Assembly: GCA_022824945.1 (NCBI GenBank)
Contig: JAJDYX010000027.1
Coordinates: 1 to 64,000 of the forward strand
Direction of reading: 5' to 3'
Origin: Candidatus Latescibacterota bacterium
GTDB lineage: Bacteria; Latescibacterota; UBA2968
Length of the DNA: 64,000 bases
In this document: in pieces, positions 50,284 through 60,002 of the stretch
Position numbering within the stretch: the stretch's first letter is position 1
How the letters are laid out: every line of letters begins with the position of its first letter
The notes under the pieces: generated by a model
Told to the model about the DNA's origin: nothing
The model's database searches: none
The model's input: only the letters and a program-made list of their open reading frames with translations
Translations under genes and position numbers: made by a program

Positions 50284-50317
50284 GGGCCATCTCGCAAGGG
50301 CGGGATGGCCCTTTTTT
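50284..50317 (+). terminator. Terminator or attenuator between hsp20 and clpB
   Basis: GGGCCATC (50284-50291) pairs perfectly with GATGGCCC (50304-50311), followed by T6 at 50312-50317. The clpB start lies 14 bp beyond the T run, so this hairpin probably reduces read-through from hsp20 into clpB. Confidence 0.85.
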
Positions 50318-50331
50318 ATGGAAAAAACAAA

Positions 50332-52941
50332 ATGGATATGAACAAATTGACACAGAAATCGCAGGAGGCCGTGCAACAAGCACAAGCTATAGCACTGCGA
50401 TATGGGCATCAGAAGGTGGATGGGGAACACCTGCTCGCCAGCTTGCTCGCGCAGGATGACGGCTTAGTTCCCCGTATGCTTACACGCATGCAAGTAGATG
50501 GCGATGTCCTGAAATCGGAACTTGAAAAAGAATTGGCGCGACAGCCGAAAGTTTCTGGACCAGGCATTGAACAGGACAAAATTTATGTGACACAGCGTTT
50601 TCAGAAACTGTTTCTATCCGCTCAGAGCGAAGCTGAAAGGCTGAAGGATGAGTATGTCTCAGTAGAGCATTTGTTATTGGCACTGATCGGCGAGGGAGAT
50701 GAAACGCCTGCAGGGCGCATTTTGAAGCAGTTTAATATTACGCGGGATAATATTCTATCTGTTTTGACGCAGATTCGCGGCAATCAGCGGGTGACGAATG
50801 CCAACCCAGAGGTGGCTTATGAGGCACTTGAAAAATACGGTGTTGATCTGGTTGCCGAAGCGCGTTCGGGCAAATTGGATCCCGTGATTGGGCGCGATGA
50901 GGAAATTCGCCGCGTGATTCGCATTTTGTCGCGCAAGACCAAAAATAACCCGGTGCTAATTGGCGAACCCGGTGTGGGCAAGACCGCGATTATCGAAGGG
51001 CTGGCGCAGAGGATTGTGCGGGGCGATGTGCCCGAATGGCTCAAAGATCGGTCGGTTTTTTCTCTGGATATGGGTGCATTGATGGCCGGCGCGAAATATC
51101 GGGGCGAATTTGAAGAGCGTTTGAAAGCTGTTTTGAATGAGATCAAACAGAGCGACGGCCACATTTTGTTATTTATTGACGAGGTTCACACAATTGTGGG
51201 CGCGGGTAAGACGGAGGGATCTACAGACGCGGGCAATATGCTCAAACCAATGCTGGCGCGGGGCGAATTGCACTGTATTGGCGCGACAACGCTCGACGAA
51301 CACCGCCAGTATCTCGAAAAAGACGCTGCTCTGGAGCGGCGCTTCCAACCCGTGATGGTCGATGCGCCATCTGTCGAGGATTCTATTTCGATTCTGCGGG
51401 GTTTGCGCGAACGATTTGAGATTCACCACGGGGTGGGGATTCAGGATAATGCGCTGGTCAATGCCGTAGTGTTGTCAGATCGATATATTTCGGATCGTTT
51501 TTTGCCCGATAAGGCGATTGATCTGGTGGATGAGGCGTGTGCAATGGTGCGGACAGAGATCGATTCCATGCCTTCGGAACTGGATGCTGTGACCCGGCGC
51601 GTGATGCAATTCGAGATTGAGGAAGCCGCGTTGAAGAAGGAAAAGGACGAGTCGAGTCGGGAGCGGTTGCAGACACTCCAGAAAGAGTTGGCGGATTTGA
51701 GGGATCAGGCAGATGCGATGCGCGTGCAGTGGGAGAATGAAAAGCAGGAACTGGATGGGGTGCGAACTTTGCGAGAGAAGATTGAGCAGACAAAACGCGA
51801 GATCGAAGAGGCAGAGCGGCAGTACGATCTCAACCGCGCCGCAGAGTTGAAACACGGTACATTACCCGATTTGGAACGGCAACTCAAAACCGCCGAAGAT
51901 TCTCAATTGATGGATAATCGGTTGTTGCGCGAGGAGGTGACCGAAGAGGAAATCGCCGAGATCACGTCGCGGTGGACGGGTATTCCGGTGACGCGATTGG
52001 TAGAGGGGGAGCGCGAGAAGTTGTTGCGATTGGACGATATTTTACACGAGCGCGTCGTCGGGCAGGATGAGGCGGTTTCTCTGGTGGCCGATGCGGTGAT
52101 TCGGGCGCGTGCGGGGATCAAGGACCCGCGTCGTCCCATCGGGTCGTTCATTTTTTTAGGTCCATCTGGCGTCGGTAAGACTGAACTCGCACGCACGCTG
52201 TCAGAAGCACTTTTTGATAGTGAAGACAGCATGATTCGCGTCGATATGAGCGAGTATATGGAAAAGCACGCGGTGTCGCGTTTGATCGGTGCGCCTCCAG
52301 GCTATATCGGTTACGACGAAGGCGGGCAATTGACGGAAGCGGTGCGCCGCAAACCGTATTCGGTAATTTTGTTCGACGAGATAGAAAAGGCTCACGGAGA
52401 TGTTTTCAATATTTTGCTTCAGTTGCTCGACGACGGTCGATTGACAGATGCACAGGGACATGTCGTGGATTTTAAGAATACAGTGGTAATTATGACATCA
52501 AATATCGGTTCGCCGTATTTGATCGAGGGCGTAACCGACGATGGCGAAATCCGCGAATCTGCGCGCGATGCTGTGGTGGCGGAATTGAGACGGCAGTTCA
52601 GACCCGAATTTCTCAATCGTATAGATGATGTGGTGCTGTTTAAGCCGCTGTTGTTGTCGGAGATTGCCAAAATTGTAGATTTGCTTATTGTGGATTTGCA
52701 CAACCGGTTGTCCGACAGGCAGATTGGTCTTACCCTCACAGAGGATGCGAAGGTATTTATCTCCCGTAAAGGGTTTGATCCCGTATTTGGCGCGCGTCCT
52801 CTCAAAAGGTTTTTACAGCACGAGTTGGAGACGCGTATTGGCCGTGCGTTGATCAGTGGGGATATATCGGAAGGTGCGCAGATTGAGGTGGATGTGGCAG
52901 GGGATGAACTGATGGTTAAAGATGCGGGAGGTGGGGAGTAG
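50332..52941 (+). CDS. clpB: ATP-dependent disaggregase ClpB
   Basis: An 869-residue Hsp100 hexamer that threads aggregated protein with DnaK. The N-domain (residues 1-145) is followed by AAA1 with Walker [11 protein letters not shown] at 211-220 and Walker B LLFIDEVH. The coiled-coil middle domain (about 410-520, [20 protein letters not shown] region) distinguishes ClpB from ClpA/C. AAA2 has [10 protein letters not shown] and [11 protein letters not shown]. The start is ATG 50332 or the ATG two codons later (MDMNKL). No strong ribosome site lies upstream, because the terminator hairpin occupies that space. Confidence 0.96.
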   Translation: MDMNKLTQKSQEAVQQAQAIALRYGHQKVDGEHLLASLLAQDDGLVPRMLTRMQVDGDVLKSELEKELARQPKVSGPGIEQDKIYVTQRFQKLFLSAQSEAERLKDEYVSVEHLLLALIGEGDETPAGRILKQFNITRDNILSVLTQIRGNQRVTNANPEVAYEALEKYGVDLVAEARSGKLDPVIGRDEEIRRVIRILSRKTKNNPVLIGEPGVGKTAIIEGLAQRIVRGDVPEWLKDRSVFSLDMGALMAGAKYRGEFEERLKAVLNEIKQSDGHILLFIDEVHTIVGAGKTEGSTDAGNMLKPMLARGELHCIGATTLDEHRQYLEKDAALERRFQPVMVDAPSVEDSISILRGLRERFEIHHGVGIQDNALVNAVVLSDRYISDRFLPDKAIDLVDEACAMVRTEIDSMPSELDAVTRRVMQFEIEEAALKKEKDESSRERLQTLQKELADLRDQADAMRVQWENEKQELDGVRTLREKIEQTKREIEEAERQYDLNRAAELKHGTLPDLERQLKTAEDSQLMDNRLLREEVTEEEIAEITSRWTGIPVTRLVEGEREKLLRLDDILHERVVGQDEAVSLVADAVIRARAGIKDPRRPIGSFIFLGPSGVGKTELARTLSEALFDSEDSMIRVDMSEYMEKHAVSRLIGAPPGYIGYDEGGQLTEAVRRKPYSVILFDEIEKAHGDVFNILLQLLDDGRLTDAQGHVVDFKNTVVIMTSNIGSPYLIEGVTDDGEIRESARDAVVAELRRQFRPEFLNRIDDVVLFKPLLLSEIAKIVDLLIVDLHNRLSDRQIGLTLTEDAKVFISRKGFDPVFGARPLKRFLQHELETRIGRALISGDISEGAQIEVDVAGDELMVKDAGGGE

Positions 52942-52956
52942 GAGGGGTGAGTAAAG

Positions 52957-53442
52957 TCAAACTGGCCAGAGAGCATGTGAAAGGTCTATGGCCTCAGGGT
53001 CACGGACACGCTGCAAAGTATGTCCTCCCCTGAATGCTTGTACTACTGAGTTCGGCACGTCATTTGTGTTATCGGCAAAAAATTCGACACCGCGTACGTT
53101 GACGATATCGGCGTCCCTGAACACTGGGTTCGGATTGTAGTACCAGTCGTCAGTTACCCTTGCCAAAAAGTATCCCTCACGGATCGTTTTGATCCAGACA
53201 AGATCATTGGTTTCAACGTCTTCATTCCAACGCCGTACACTTCCATTTACTTCTTCGTATCTGTTTATGCTGCGTTCCTGATATTCATCCCACAAGAGAT
53301 TTTCATCTAAATCAGCATCCACTGACCATCCCATACCGAGCACCGAATGTGCGCGGCACAATTCTTGAGCACGTAAGGCTTTATCTTCTCTTGAACCTAC
53401 TGCACCACCTGTGGGCATAAGGTGAAGACGCCAAAGGGGCAT
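52957..53442 (-). CDS. Protein of unknown function, possible PUA/EVE-like small domain
   Basis: A 161-residue soluble protein. It begins MPLWRLHLMPTGGAVGSRED and contains GMGWSVDADLDENLLWDEY, NDLVWIKTIREGYFLARVTDDWYYN and VPNSVVQAFRGGHTLQRV. I recognise the general pattern (W-x-x-H/L start, a GxGW turn, a DLVW...YFLARV strand pair) from uncharacterised proteins near restriction or mobile genes. A PUA/EVE-like base-sensing fold is my guess only. It lies 2 bp after a 71-residue antitoxin-like gene and downstream of a truncated PIN gene, all on the minus strand. Confidence 0.55.
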   Translation of the reverse strand: MPLWRLHLMPTGGAVGSREDKALRAQELCRAHSVLGMGWSVDADLDENLLWDEYQERSINRYEEVNGSVRRWNEDVETNDLVWIKTIREGYFLARVTDDWYYNPNPVFRDADIVNVRGVEFFADNTNDVPNSVVQAFRGGHTLQRVRDPEAIDLSHALWPV

Positions 53443-53444
53443 AT

Positions 53445-53660
53445 TTACCTCTCTGTTAGATTTTTATTTTTTTTTCGCGATTCCATTGCAGCATCGCTTA
53501 TTTCAGCAACACTTTTATCGCTCCAGAGATGTTGTTGCCACTTCGTGTAATCAAATGGCTCCCGCAAGATCAGGCTGATGAATTTTTCGGCTTCAACAGT
53601 TCCCAAATTATCTACCAGAGCACGTAGTCCGTGTACTCGTATTTCATTGTCGGTTCTCAT
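53445..53660 (-). CDS. Small antitoxin-like protein next to a truncated PIN gene
   Basis: A 71-residue protein, MRTDNEIRVHGLRALVDNLG at the N-terminus, then EAEKFISLILREPFDYTKWQQ and KSVAEISDAA. The EIR-x-x-G-L-x-x-L...LG pattern and the later FDYTKWQ segment resemble small antitoxin partners of PIN-type toxins. Its start codon overlaps the stop of the upstream PIN ORF by 4 bp, so the two are coupled. The PIN protein is incomplete, so this may be a leftover antidote. Confidence 0.6.
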   Translation of the reverse strand: MRTDNEIRVHGLRALVDNLGTVEAEKFISLILREPFDYTKWQQHLWSDKSVAEISDAAMESRKKNKNLTER

Positions 53661-53947
53661 AGATTCATCTCCCGAACAAAAAGAGAGTCCGCTTTTTGAA
53701 GGACCGCCGCCGTTTCTTCAATGTCGATAGTTGCGTATAGCTTCCATTCAGTAATTACCGTTCGTCGTTCCTCAACAGGATGCTCTCCATTCTCAGAATC
53801 GATAATATATGACCAGGCAAGTTCTAGCGCACCTTCTCGGATATTCTCTTGAATGCACAGTTTTGCTTCTGCTTCGAGCCTGACTCTTGTTTGTCCCTGA
53901 TCATCAAAAGGGCGATTGAAACAACAGTTATCGAGGTAGATCCTCAT
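53657..53947 (-). pseudogene. Truncated PIN-domain toxin
   Basis: The 96-residue frame begins MRIYLDNCCFNRPFDDQGQ, the first acidic motif (Asp6) of a PIN-family ribonuclease, and continues with LELAWSYIIDSENGEHP, which carries Glu/Asp candidates. It stops at SLFVREMNL, just before the region where full PIN proteins (about 140-150 residues) have DALH and the TTDD-type motif. Two of the four acidic residues are therefore missing and nuclease activity is unlikely. The downstream antitoxin-like ORF starts within its stop codon. Confidence 0.65.
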
Positions 53948-54181
53948 TTTCGCTCTCGCGTTTGTTTTCTATATGGAACAATCTATTATATTTAGGATAT
54001 AAACGCAATGTGCATTTGTCAAAAAAACTACCCAAACTCGCCACTCGTCTCTTGTCTTCTGCCTCTCGCCTTTTTCCGCTTTACTCATGTTATGCCGTGC
54101 TGTATCATTGAAACCACATCTGTTTCATCCTGTAATATCCAAAAATTCTACATCCCAATTCAGATATTTGAGGAGGTACTT

Positions 54182-55222
54182 ATGGCAGAAAGAGTAAAAG
54201 TGGCCGCATTGGGGCTGGCACACGATCATGTGTGGTCAAATTTGCGGGCACTCAAAGCGTTGGATAATGCCACTCTGGTGGCTGGTGCAGATGGCAATGC
54301 GGAGTTGCGAGAACAGTTTGTCGAGGCAACGGGTTGTGAGTTGGTATATGACGATTTTGAAGCGGTGTTGGACAATGAGGAGCCGGATGCGGTGTTTGTA
54401 TTTACTCCGACAGCACATCATGCCGATGTGGTGGAATTGTGTGCGCCGCGCGGGATTCATGTGATGGTTGAAAAACCAATGGCGGCGACCTTAGAGCAAG
54501 CGGATCGCATGTTGACGGCTGCGCGAAAGGCGGGGACAGTGTTGATGGTCAATTGGCCGACGGCGTGGAATCGCGGCATCCGCACGGCTTATCGCCTGGT
54601 ACAAGAAGGCGCGATCGGCCAGGTGTGGCAACTGTTGTGGCGCGGTGGGCATTGTGGACCAGATGAGTTGGGTTGTTCCGATCATTTTTGCGATTTCCTA
54701 TTTGATAGTCATCTCAATGGCGCGGGTGCTTTTAACGATTACGGGGGATATGGCGCGAGTTTGTGTGTGTTGTTTTTGGGGCGACCAAATCGCGTGGTGG
54801 GAATGGCGGGGCGGCTGTTGAAAACGCATTTGCCCGTGGATGATAATGGGATGATGATTTTGCGCTATCCAAATGCAATGTGTCGGCTGGAGATGACCTG
54901 GACGGAAGCTGTGCCGAACAAGCCGCCGCACGATTTGATGTTGCACGGGACGGAGGGAACGATTATTGCGGGAAGTGAGGTTGTTTTGTACACGCGCGGT
55001 AGTAAAGATGGCAAGACAATTGCGCCAGATGCATTGCCCGAAGGGGAGAATAATGCTTCCGAGCATTTTATTCATTGTATTCAATCTGGCGCATCGCCCG
55101 GTTTTGTGACTTGTGCGGATTTGTCGCGCAATGCACAGGAAATTATGGAGGCGGGACTTATTTCTGCGACCAATGGCATTGCCATGGCATTGCCCATTGA
55201 AGATCATTTGTTCAGGGAGTAG
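54182..55222 (+). CDS. Gfo/Idh/MocA-family oxidoreductase with altered nucleotide loop
   Basis: A 346-residue family member. The nucleotide loop reads AALGLAHDHVWSNL, so the second and third Gly of the usual G-x-G-x-x-A/G are replaced by Ala and His. The VEKPMAATLEQADRM motif is canonical. The C-terminal domain follows with FNDYGGYGASLCVLFLG. ATG 54182 follows AGGAGGT; a frame reaching 54008 is open but covers a pyrimidine-rich 5' leader with no coding signs. It lies 3 bp before the penicillin acylase gene, a firm co-transcription signal. Confidence 0.83.
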   Translation: MAERVKVAALGLAHDHVWSNLRALKALDNATLVAGADGNAELREQFVEATGCELVYDDFEAVLDNEEPDAVFVFTPTAHHADVVELCAPRGIHVMVEKPMAATLEQADRMLTAARKAGTVLMVNWPTAWNRGIRTAYRLVQEGAIGQVWQLLWRGGHCGPDELGCSDHFCDFLFDSHLNGAGAFNDYGGYGASLCVLFLGRPNRVVGMAGRLLKTHLPVDDNGMMILRYPNAMCRLEMTWTEAVPNKPPHDLMLHGTEGTIIAGSEVVLYTRGSKDGKTIAPDALPEGENNASEHFIHCIQSGASPGFVTCADLSRNAQEIMEAGLISATNGIAMALPIEDHLFRE

Positions 55223-55225
55223 GGG

Positions 55226-57496
55226 ATGCGGTGGCTTATTTTCGTCGTATTTACTATTGCTTTTGCCGGTCAAAGTGGGGCGCAAGAGGGTGCGATTAAT
55301 CGGGACAGTCTCGCAGTTTTGCTGGCCGAAGTGCCGGTTGATACACTGGCCGCAAAACTGGGGGATTCTCTGTTTTCACCCCCAGAGGGTAGGGCACGTA
55401 TTTTGCGCGATGCCTATGGTGTACCACATATTTATGGGCGCACAGATGTGGATGTCGCATTTGGTTTTGGCTATGCACAGGCAGAAGATCATCTTCTGCA
55501 GATGTTGAAGAATTTTCGCCAGGCCAGAGGGCGTTTGGCCGAGGTCGAAGGTGCTTCGGCCTTAAAATTAGATGAAATGGCTTTGCGATGGCGCATTCAC
55601 AGTGTTGCCGGTGAACGGTATGGAGATATTTCTGAGGAGACGCAGCAATATATTGCGGCTTTTGTTGGGGGCATCAACCACTATATTGAGATTCATCGGC
55701 AGGTATTACCGCAGTGGGTTCAGGATGTGCGAGCGGTAGATGTAGTGGCTCTTGCGCGGTGGATTTTGTTTTTGTTTGCCGAACAAACCGGTAAATCCGA
55801 ATTGGCCCATGTGGGATTGGCGACAACGGTTCCCAAATTGCCGGGATCCAATCTGTGGGTTGTGGGGGCGTCTCGGTCTGACAGTGGCGCGCCCGTGCTG
55901 ACGATGGATGTGCAGTTGCCGTACACAACGCCCTTTCAGCTTTGCGAGGCGCATCTGATTAGCAATGCGGGTTTGGATGTGATGGGAGCGACATTTTTTG
56001 GGTTGCCAATTATTTTTGTCGGTCACAATAATCACATTGCCTGGTCAATAACCACCAATGATATCGATGTTTTTGATTTGTACGAGGAGCGTCTGGATCC
56101 CATCAATCCCAGACGCTATTTTTATGGGAACGAGAAAAGGCGTGTGGTGTCGCGACATGTGAAAATTGGCGTACATAGCAAGCAGGGGATTCGGGAAGTT
56201 GAGCGCGAGTTGCGCTATACCGATCACGGCCCGGTTTATAAGACGATTGGCAACTGGGCTTATGCGGCGCGTACGAGTGTGGAAAATCGCGTGGATGCAA
56301 TAGGGCAATTGCTGAGGATGAATCGCGCGGTGACACTGAACGATTTTCAGCAGGCGCTTTCTCATTTGGAGTTGCCGGTTTTTAATGTGATATACGGCGA
56401 TGTGACAGGGGAAATTTTTTATGTGTTTAATGGCCGCTGTCCCGTGCGATCAGAAGATTTCGATTGGCGCGCGCCCGTGCCGGGTTGGACGCCTGAAACA
56501 GAGTGGCGAGGTGTGATCGCATTTTCCGAATTGCCACAAGTGCATAATCCCGCTTCTGGCTCTTTGCAGAATTGCAATGTCTCGCCAGATGTGGTTGCGA
56601 TTGATAGTGGTCTCAAAATGGACGATTTCCCATTGTTTTTGGGGTGGGGAACGCCCAATTATCGCGCGCAACGGATAATGAGCTACTTGCTCACGCATCA
56701 AAATATTGCGGTTGGTGATATGCAGATTTTGCTGCGGGATGATTATCTCGTTGATGTAGAAGAATATAAGGGGCTGCTTTTTCGCGCGTATAACCGCGCC
56801 TGGCCTGTGCTATACGACCCCAACTGGGAGGTAGGCAAGGCTGTTCAAATTCTCAGGTCATGGGATAATCGGGCGAGTTTAGAGAGCGTTGGTACGCTTT
56901 TGTTTTCGATTTGGAAGGCCCGATTCGATTCGTCGTTCGCTCAGGTTCCGCAAAAGCGAGATATTTTGGTTCGAGAAAAGGTCGCATTGGAGGCATTGCA
57001 GCAAGCGGTCGCATATATGATCTCCATTTATGAGCGATTGGATGTGCCGTGGGGGCAGGTGCATTATTTGAAGCGGGGAGATCGCATTTTTCCAATGAGC
57101 GGTGCGCCTTCTGGTACGGAGGCTTTGCATCAGACGCTGACTCGAATAGAAGCAGATGGCACAATGGTTATCGAAGGTGGATCGGCTTTTGGGATGGTGG
57201 TTTCGCTGGTGCAGCCGGTGCAGTCGTGGAGCGCGCTGGCTTATGGAAATAGCGAAGATCCCGAGTCTCCCCATTATGACGATCAGGCTGATTTACAACA
57301 TCGCAATACATTTAAGAAGGCGGTTTTTACAACTGGTGATTTGCAACCTGTTCTGACTGATCTTACAACGGTTCCTTACGATCCCGAAGAAGCCGAGCAT
57401 CAATCGCTTAAAGCTCTCTGGCGCAAGCAGTTGCAAATGGGTTTAGCCGCACCCGATTCTACAAATACTGAGTCAGAAACCTCAAGTGACGATTAA
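55226..57496 (+). CDS. Penicillin acylase-family (Ntn hydrolase) exported protein
   Basis: A 756-residue precursor that should cut itself into two chains. The signal peptide is MRWLIFVVFTIAFAGQSGAQ. The alpha-chain start has ILRDAYGVPHIYG and FGFGYAQAEDHLLQM, typical of the family. The predicted autocleavage site is between Gly207 and Ser208 in PGSNLWVVG, making Ser208 the N-terminal nucleophile. HNNHIAWSITTNDIDVFDLY follows as in quorum-lactone or penicillin acylases. The natural substrate may be an acyl-homoserine lactone or an acylated amino sugar. It shares the transcript of the upstream oxidoreductase. Confidence 0.88.
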   Translation: MRWLIFVVFTIAFAGQSGAQEGAINRDSLAVLLAEVPVDTLAAKLGDSLFSPPEGRARILRDAYGVPHIYGRTDVDVAFGFGYAQAEDHLLQMLKNFRQARGRLAEVEGASALKLDEMALRWRIHSVAGERYGDISEETQQYIAAFVGGINHYIEIHRQVLPQWVQDVRAVDVVALARWILFLFAEQTGKSELAHVGLATTVPKLPGSNLWVVGASRSDSGAPVLTMDVQLPYTTPFQLCEAHLISNAGLDVMGATFFGLPIIFVGHNNHIAWSITTNDIDVFDLYEERLDPINPRRYFYGNEKRRVVSRHVKIGVHSKQGIREVERELRYTDHGPVYKTIGNWAYAARTSVENRVDAIGQLLRMNRAVTLNDFQQALSHLELPVFNVIYGDVTGEIFYVFNGRCPVRSEDFDWRAPVPGWTPETEWRGVIAFSELPQVHNPASGSLQNCNVSPDVVAIDSGLKMDDFPLFLGWGTPNYRAQRIMSYLLTHQNIAVGDMQILLRDDYLVDVEEYKGLLFRAYNRAWPVLYDPNWEVGKAVQILRSWDNRASLESVGTLLFSIWKARFDSSFAQVPQKRDILVREKVALEALQQAVAYMISIYERLDVPWGQVHYLKRGDRIFPMSGAPSGTEALHQTLTRIEADGTMVIEGGSAFGMVVSLVQPVQSWSALAYGNSEDPESPHYDDQADLQHRNTFKKAVFTTGDLQPVLTDLTTVPYDPEEAEHQSLKALWRKQLQMGLAAPDSTNTESETSSDD

Positions 57497-57547
57497 AAAT
57501 TCCCGTATTTTGAGGGTATTTTTGAGACACTTTATCAGGAGGTGTTA

Positions 57548-59971
57548 ATGCGTTCTTATATATTGGTTTTCACGCTGATAGCAGTTGTAATTTCCGATCA
57601 TGTATATGCACAGGGTACAGTGCAACAGATGGTAGGCGATCTCGTCTATGTGGAAGGGCTTTCGGCTGATCTGGATGGCAAATTGCGGGTGGTGGGCGAT
57701 GACGGTGCGGTTTTGCAGGTGATCAAGGTGTTGTCCAATGTGGTGGTTGCGCGCGTGGTTGAGGAAAATGGTTCGCCAGTAAAATCAGGCGATCAGATTC
57801 AGGCGGATGATAGCACGCTTGCAGGTTCACCGCGCAGGGTGGTGCATGCAACGCGGGTTGCTGATGCGCCGCGCATTGACGGACGGTTGGACGACGCGGT
57901 CTGGCAACAGGCGCAGGCTGCGGAGGGTTTTGTCCAGCGCGACCCGAAATACTGGATGCCGGTGACTGAGCGGACAGTTGTGAAAATTATTTATGACAAT
58001 GAGAAAATTTATTTTGGTTTTGAATGTTATGACAAAAATCCCGGTCTCATTGTTACCAATAATATGCGCCGAGATTCTCAGCTTTCCGGCGATGACAATA
58101 TCCAGTTGTTGCTCGATCCGTTTAATGACAAACAGAATGGGGTTTTCTTTTTTGTCAATGCACTCGGCGCGCGGACAGATATGCTTTTGTCAAATGAAGG
58201 GCGTACGACGAATGAAGATTGGGACTGTATCTGGGAGGCGCGGTGTGTGCGTCATGAGAGAGGCTGGACTGCCGAAATAGCGATTCCGTTTAATCAACTC
58301 CGTTTCAATCCGTCTAATGAGATGGAATGGGGGATTAATATGGGGCGTTATATCGGTCACAAGAACGAAGAGACCGCGTTTATTGTCGGGCGGCACACGC
58401 CCTCACCCCGGCGGCGGTATCAGATGACCGATATGGGTGTGTTGCGTGGATTAAAGGCTGTTGAGAGAAAGCGACTTTTTCAGGTCAAGCCGTATGTGTT
58501 GCCAGGGACTTCGCGCAATTTTACAGGCGATGAGGATGAGAATCGCACGTTTGAAGCGGGTGCAGATATGCGCTATGGCCTGACGCCCAATCTCGCGCTG
58601 GATGTGTCTTATAATACGGATTTTGCCCAGGTCGAAGCCGATCAAGAGCAGGTGAATTTGACGCAGTTTTCCCAGTTTTTTCCCGAAAAGCGCGAGTTTT
58701 TCCTGGAGGGGGCACAGTTATTTGATTTTGGCGAGGCCGCGTCAACTCGCGGTGGGGATGTGCGTCCGCCAACGCTGCTGTTTTACAGCAGGAGAATCGG
58801 TCTGGATGGGGGGCGGCCCGTGCCGATTCTCGCAGGAGGCAAATTGGCTGGTAAAGCCGGGCGCACGAGTATTGGTGCGTTAAATGTTTTGACGGATTCT
58901 GAGATGCTGGATACGCAGATGCTGCCGCGCAGAAATTTTTCCGTGTTGCGGATGAAACGCGATGTGCTCGCGCGGTCCAATGTGGGATTTATCTGGGTAA
59001 ATAAACAAAGCGAAGTATCCGATGGCGGGTGGGGCGACTACAATCGCGCAGGGGGACTGGATTTCAGTTTTTCGCCTTCAACCGCGGTCAATGTGCAGGC
59101 GTTTTACGCGCGTACCTGGGATAAGGACTCAGAAGAAGTGGATGATGCGCGGTATCTTCGCTTTTCGTATAGCGGAACCAAATACTCGGGTTCTGCGACT
59201 GTTCTGGATGTGGAGGACAATTTTGAGCCGGAGGCGGGGTTTGTCAATCGTCGGCGCGGCATTCGGGGATTTCGTCGCTACAATGTCAATCTATCCTATT
59301 TGCCGCGTCCCCAGGTCGCCAATATCCGCAATTTGAGGTTCACGCCCGATATCCAGGTGATTGAAGACGACGAAGGCGAAGTGCCGTTCCAGCGGTTCAG
59401 ACTTGACGGTGTGCTCGCGCTTCAGACGGCTGACCGTTTTTTGGTGCGTGTGGAGAGGACCCGCGATGTCGTCACGCGGCCTTTTAGACCGTCCAGCAAG
59501 CGGCCCGATGTCGCCATTCCACCGGACGAATACACTTTTACATCGTTCAGGCTGGGACCGGATACGGCGAGCTATCGCAAATTGCAGTTGGATTTTGATT
59601 TTCTGGTGGGGACCTATTATACGGGACACCTGTATCGGGTAACCGCAGAGAATGCCTATCGGCCCAATGGCAGATTGGGTATTGAACTGATTTACGATGG
59701 CAATTGGATCCGCTTGCCACAGGCTAATCTCAATATCCAGGCATTGAGTACGCGGTTGATTTATTCGTTTACAACCGATTTCTTTTTTAAAGTTTTCGCT
59801 CAGTGGAATAGTGACAGCGAATCCGTGGGTGCAAATTTTTTACTCAATTACCGCTTCCGCCCGGGCAGCGATATTTTCTTTGTCTATGATCACGGGTTTG
59901 GAACCGCTGGCGATCTTCACCAGACCGGCCGCGCGCTGCTACTAAAGGTGTCGTATTTGATTGGGTTGTGA
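57548..59971 (+). CDS. DUF5916 outer-membrane protein with N-terminal CBM9-like domain
   Basis: An 807-residue exported protein. After the signal peptide (residues 1-22, ending VYAQG), residues about 95-300 look like a carbohydrate-binding family 9-like domain: PRIDGRLDDAVWQQAQ, VVKIIYDNEKIYFGFECYD, DDNIQLLLDPFNDK, GWTAEIAIPFNQLRF. The rest alternates short aromatic beta-strands to the end, consistent with an outer-membrane beta-barrel, as in DUF5916 (ALDVSYNTDFAQVEADQEQV, RREFFLEG-type FPEKREFFLEG). ATG 57548 is used with AGGAGG upstream. Likely involved in glycan binding or uptake. Confidence 0.8.
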   Translation: MRSYILVFTLIAVVISDHVYAQGTVQQMVGDLVYVEGLSADLDGKLRVVGDDGAVLQVIKVLSNVVVARVVEENGSPVKSGDQIQADDSTLAGSPRRVVHATRVADAPRIDGRLDDAVWQQAQAAEGFVQRDPKYWMPVTERTVVKIIYDNEKIYFGFECYDKNPGLIVTNNMRRDSQLSGDDNIQLLLDPFNDKQNGVFFFVNALGARTDMLLSNEGRTTNEDWDCIWEARCVRHERGWTAEIAIPFNQLRFNPSNEMEWGINMGRYIGHKNEETAFIVGRHTPSPRRRYQMTDMGVLRGLKAVERKRLFQVKPYVLPGTSRNFTGDEDENRTFEAGADMRYGLTPNLALDVSYNTDFAQVEADQEQVNLTQFSQFFPEKREFFLEGAQLFDFGEAASTRGGDVRPPTLLFYSRRIGLDGGRPVPILAGGKLAGKAGRTSIGALNVLTDSEMLDTQMLPRRNFSVLRMKRDVLARSNVGFIWVNKQSEVSDGGWGDYNRAGGLDFSFSPSTAVNVQAFYARTWDKDSEEVDDARYLRFSYSGTKYSGSATVLDVEDNFEPEAGFVNRRRGIRGFRRYNVNLSYLPRPQVANIRNLRFTPDIQVIEDDEGEVPFQRFRLDGVLALQTADRFLVRVERTRDVVTRPFRPSSKRPDVAIPPDEYTFTSFRLGPDTASYRKLQLDFDFLVGTYYTGHLYRVTAENAYRPNGRLGIELIYDGNWIRLPQANLNIQALSTRLIYSFTTDFFFKVFAQWNSDSESVGANFLLNYRFRPGSDIFFVYDHGFGTAGDLHQTGRALLLKVSYLIGL

Positions 59972-60002
59972 TAGTCTCTATTTAAAGAAGAGAGGTGCGG
60001 CA

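Noticed and set aside
53948..54181. N-terminal extension of the oxidoreductase at 54182
   Set aside because: The frame is open from 54008, but the translation is Cys/Ser/Pro rich with no homology, and a strong AGGAGGT precedes ATG 54182. The stretch is a pyrimidine-rich intergenic region.
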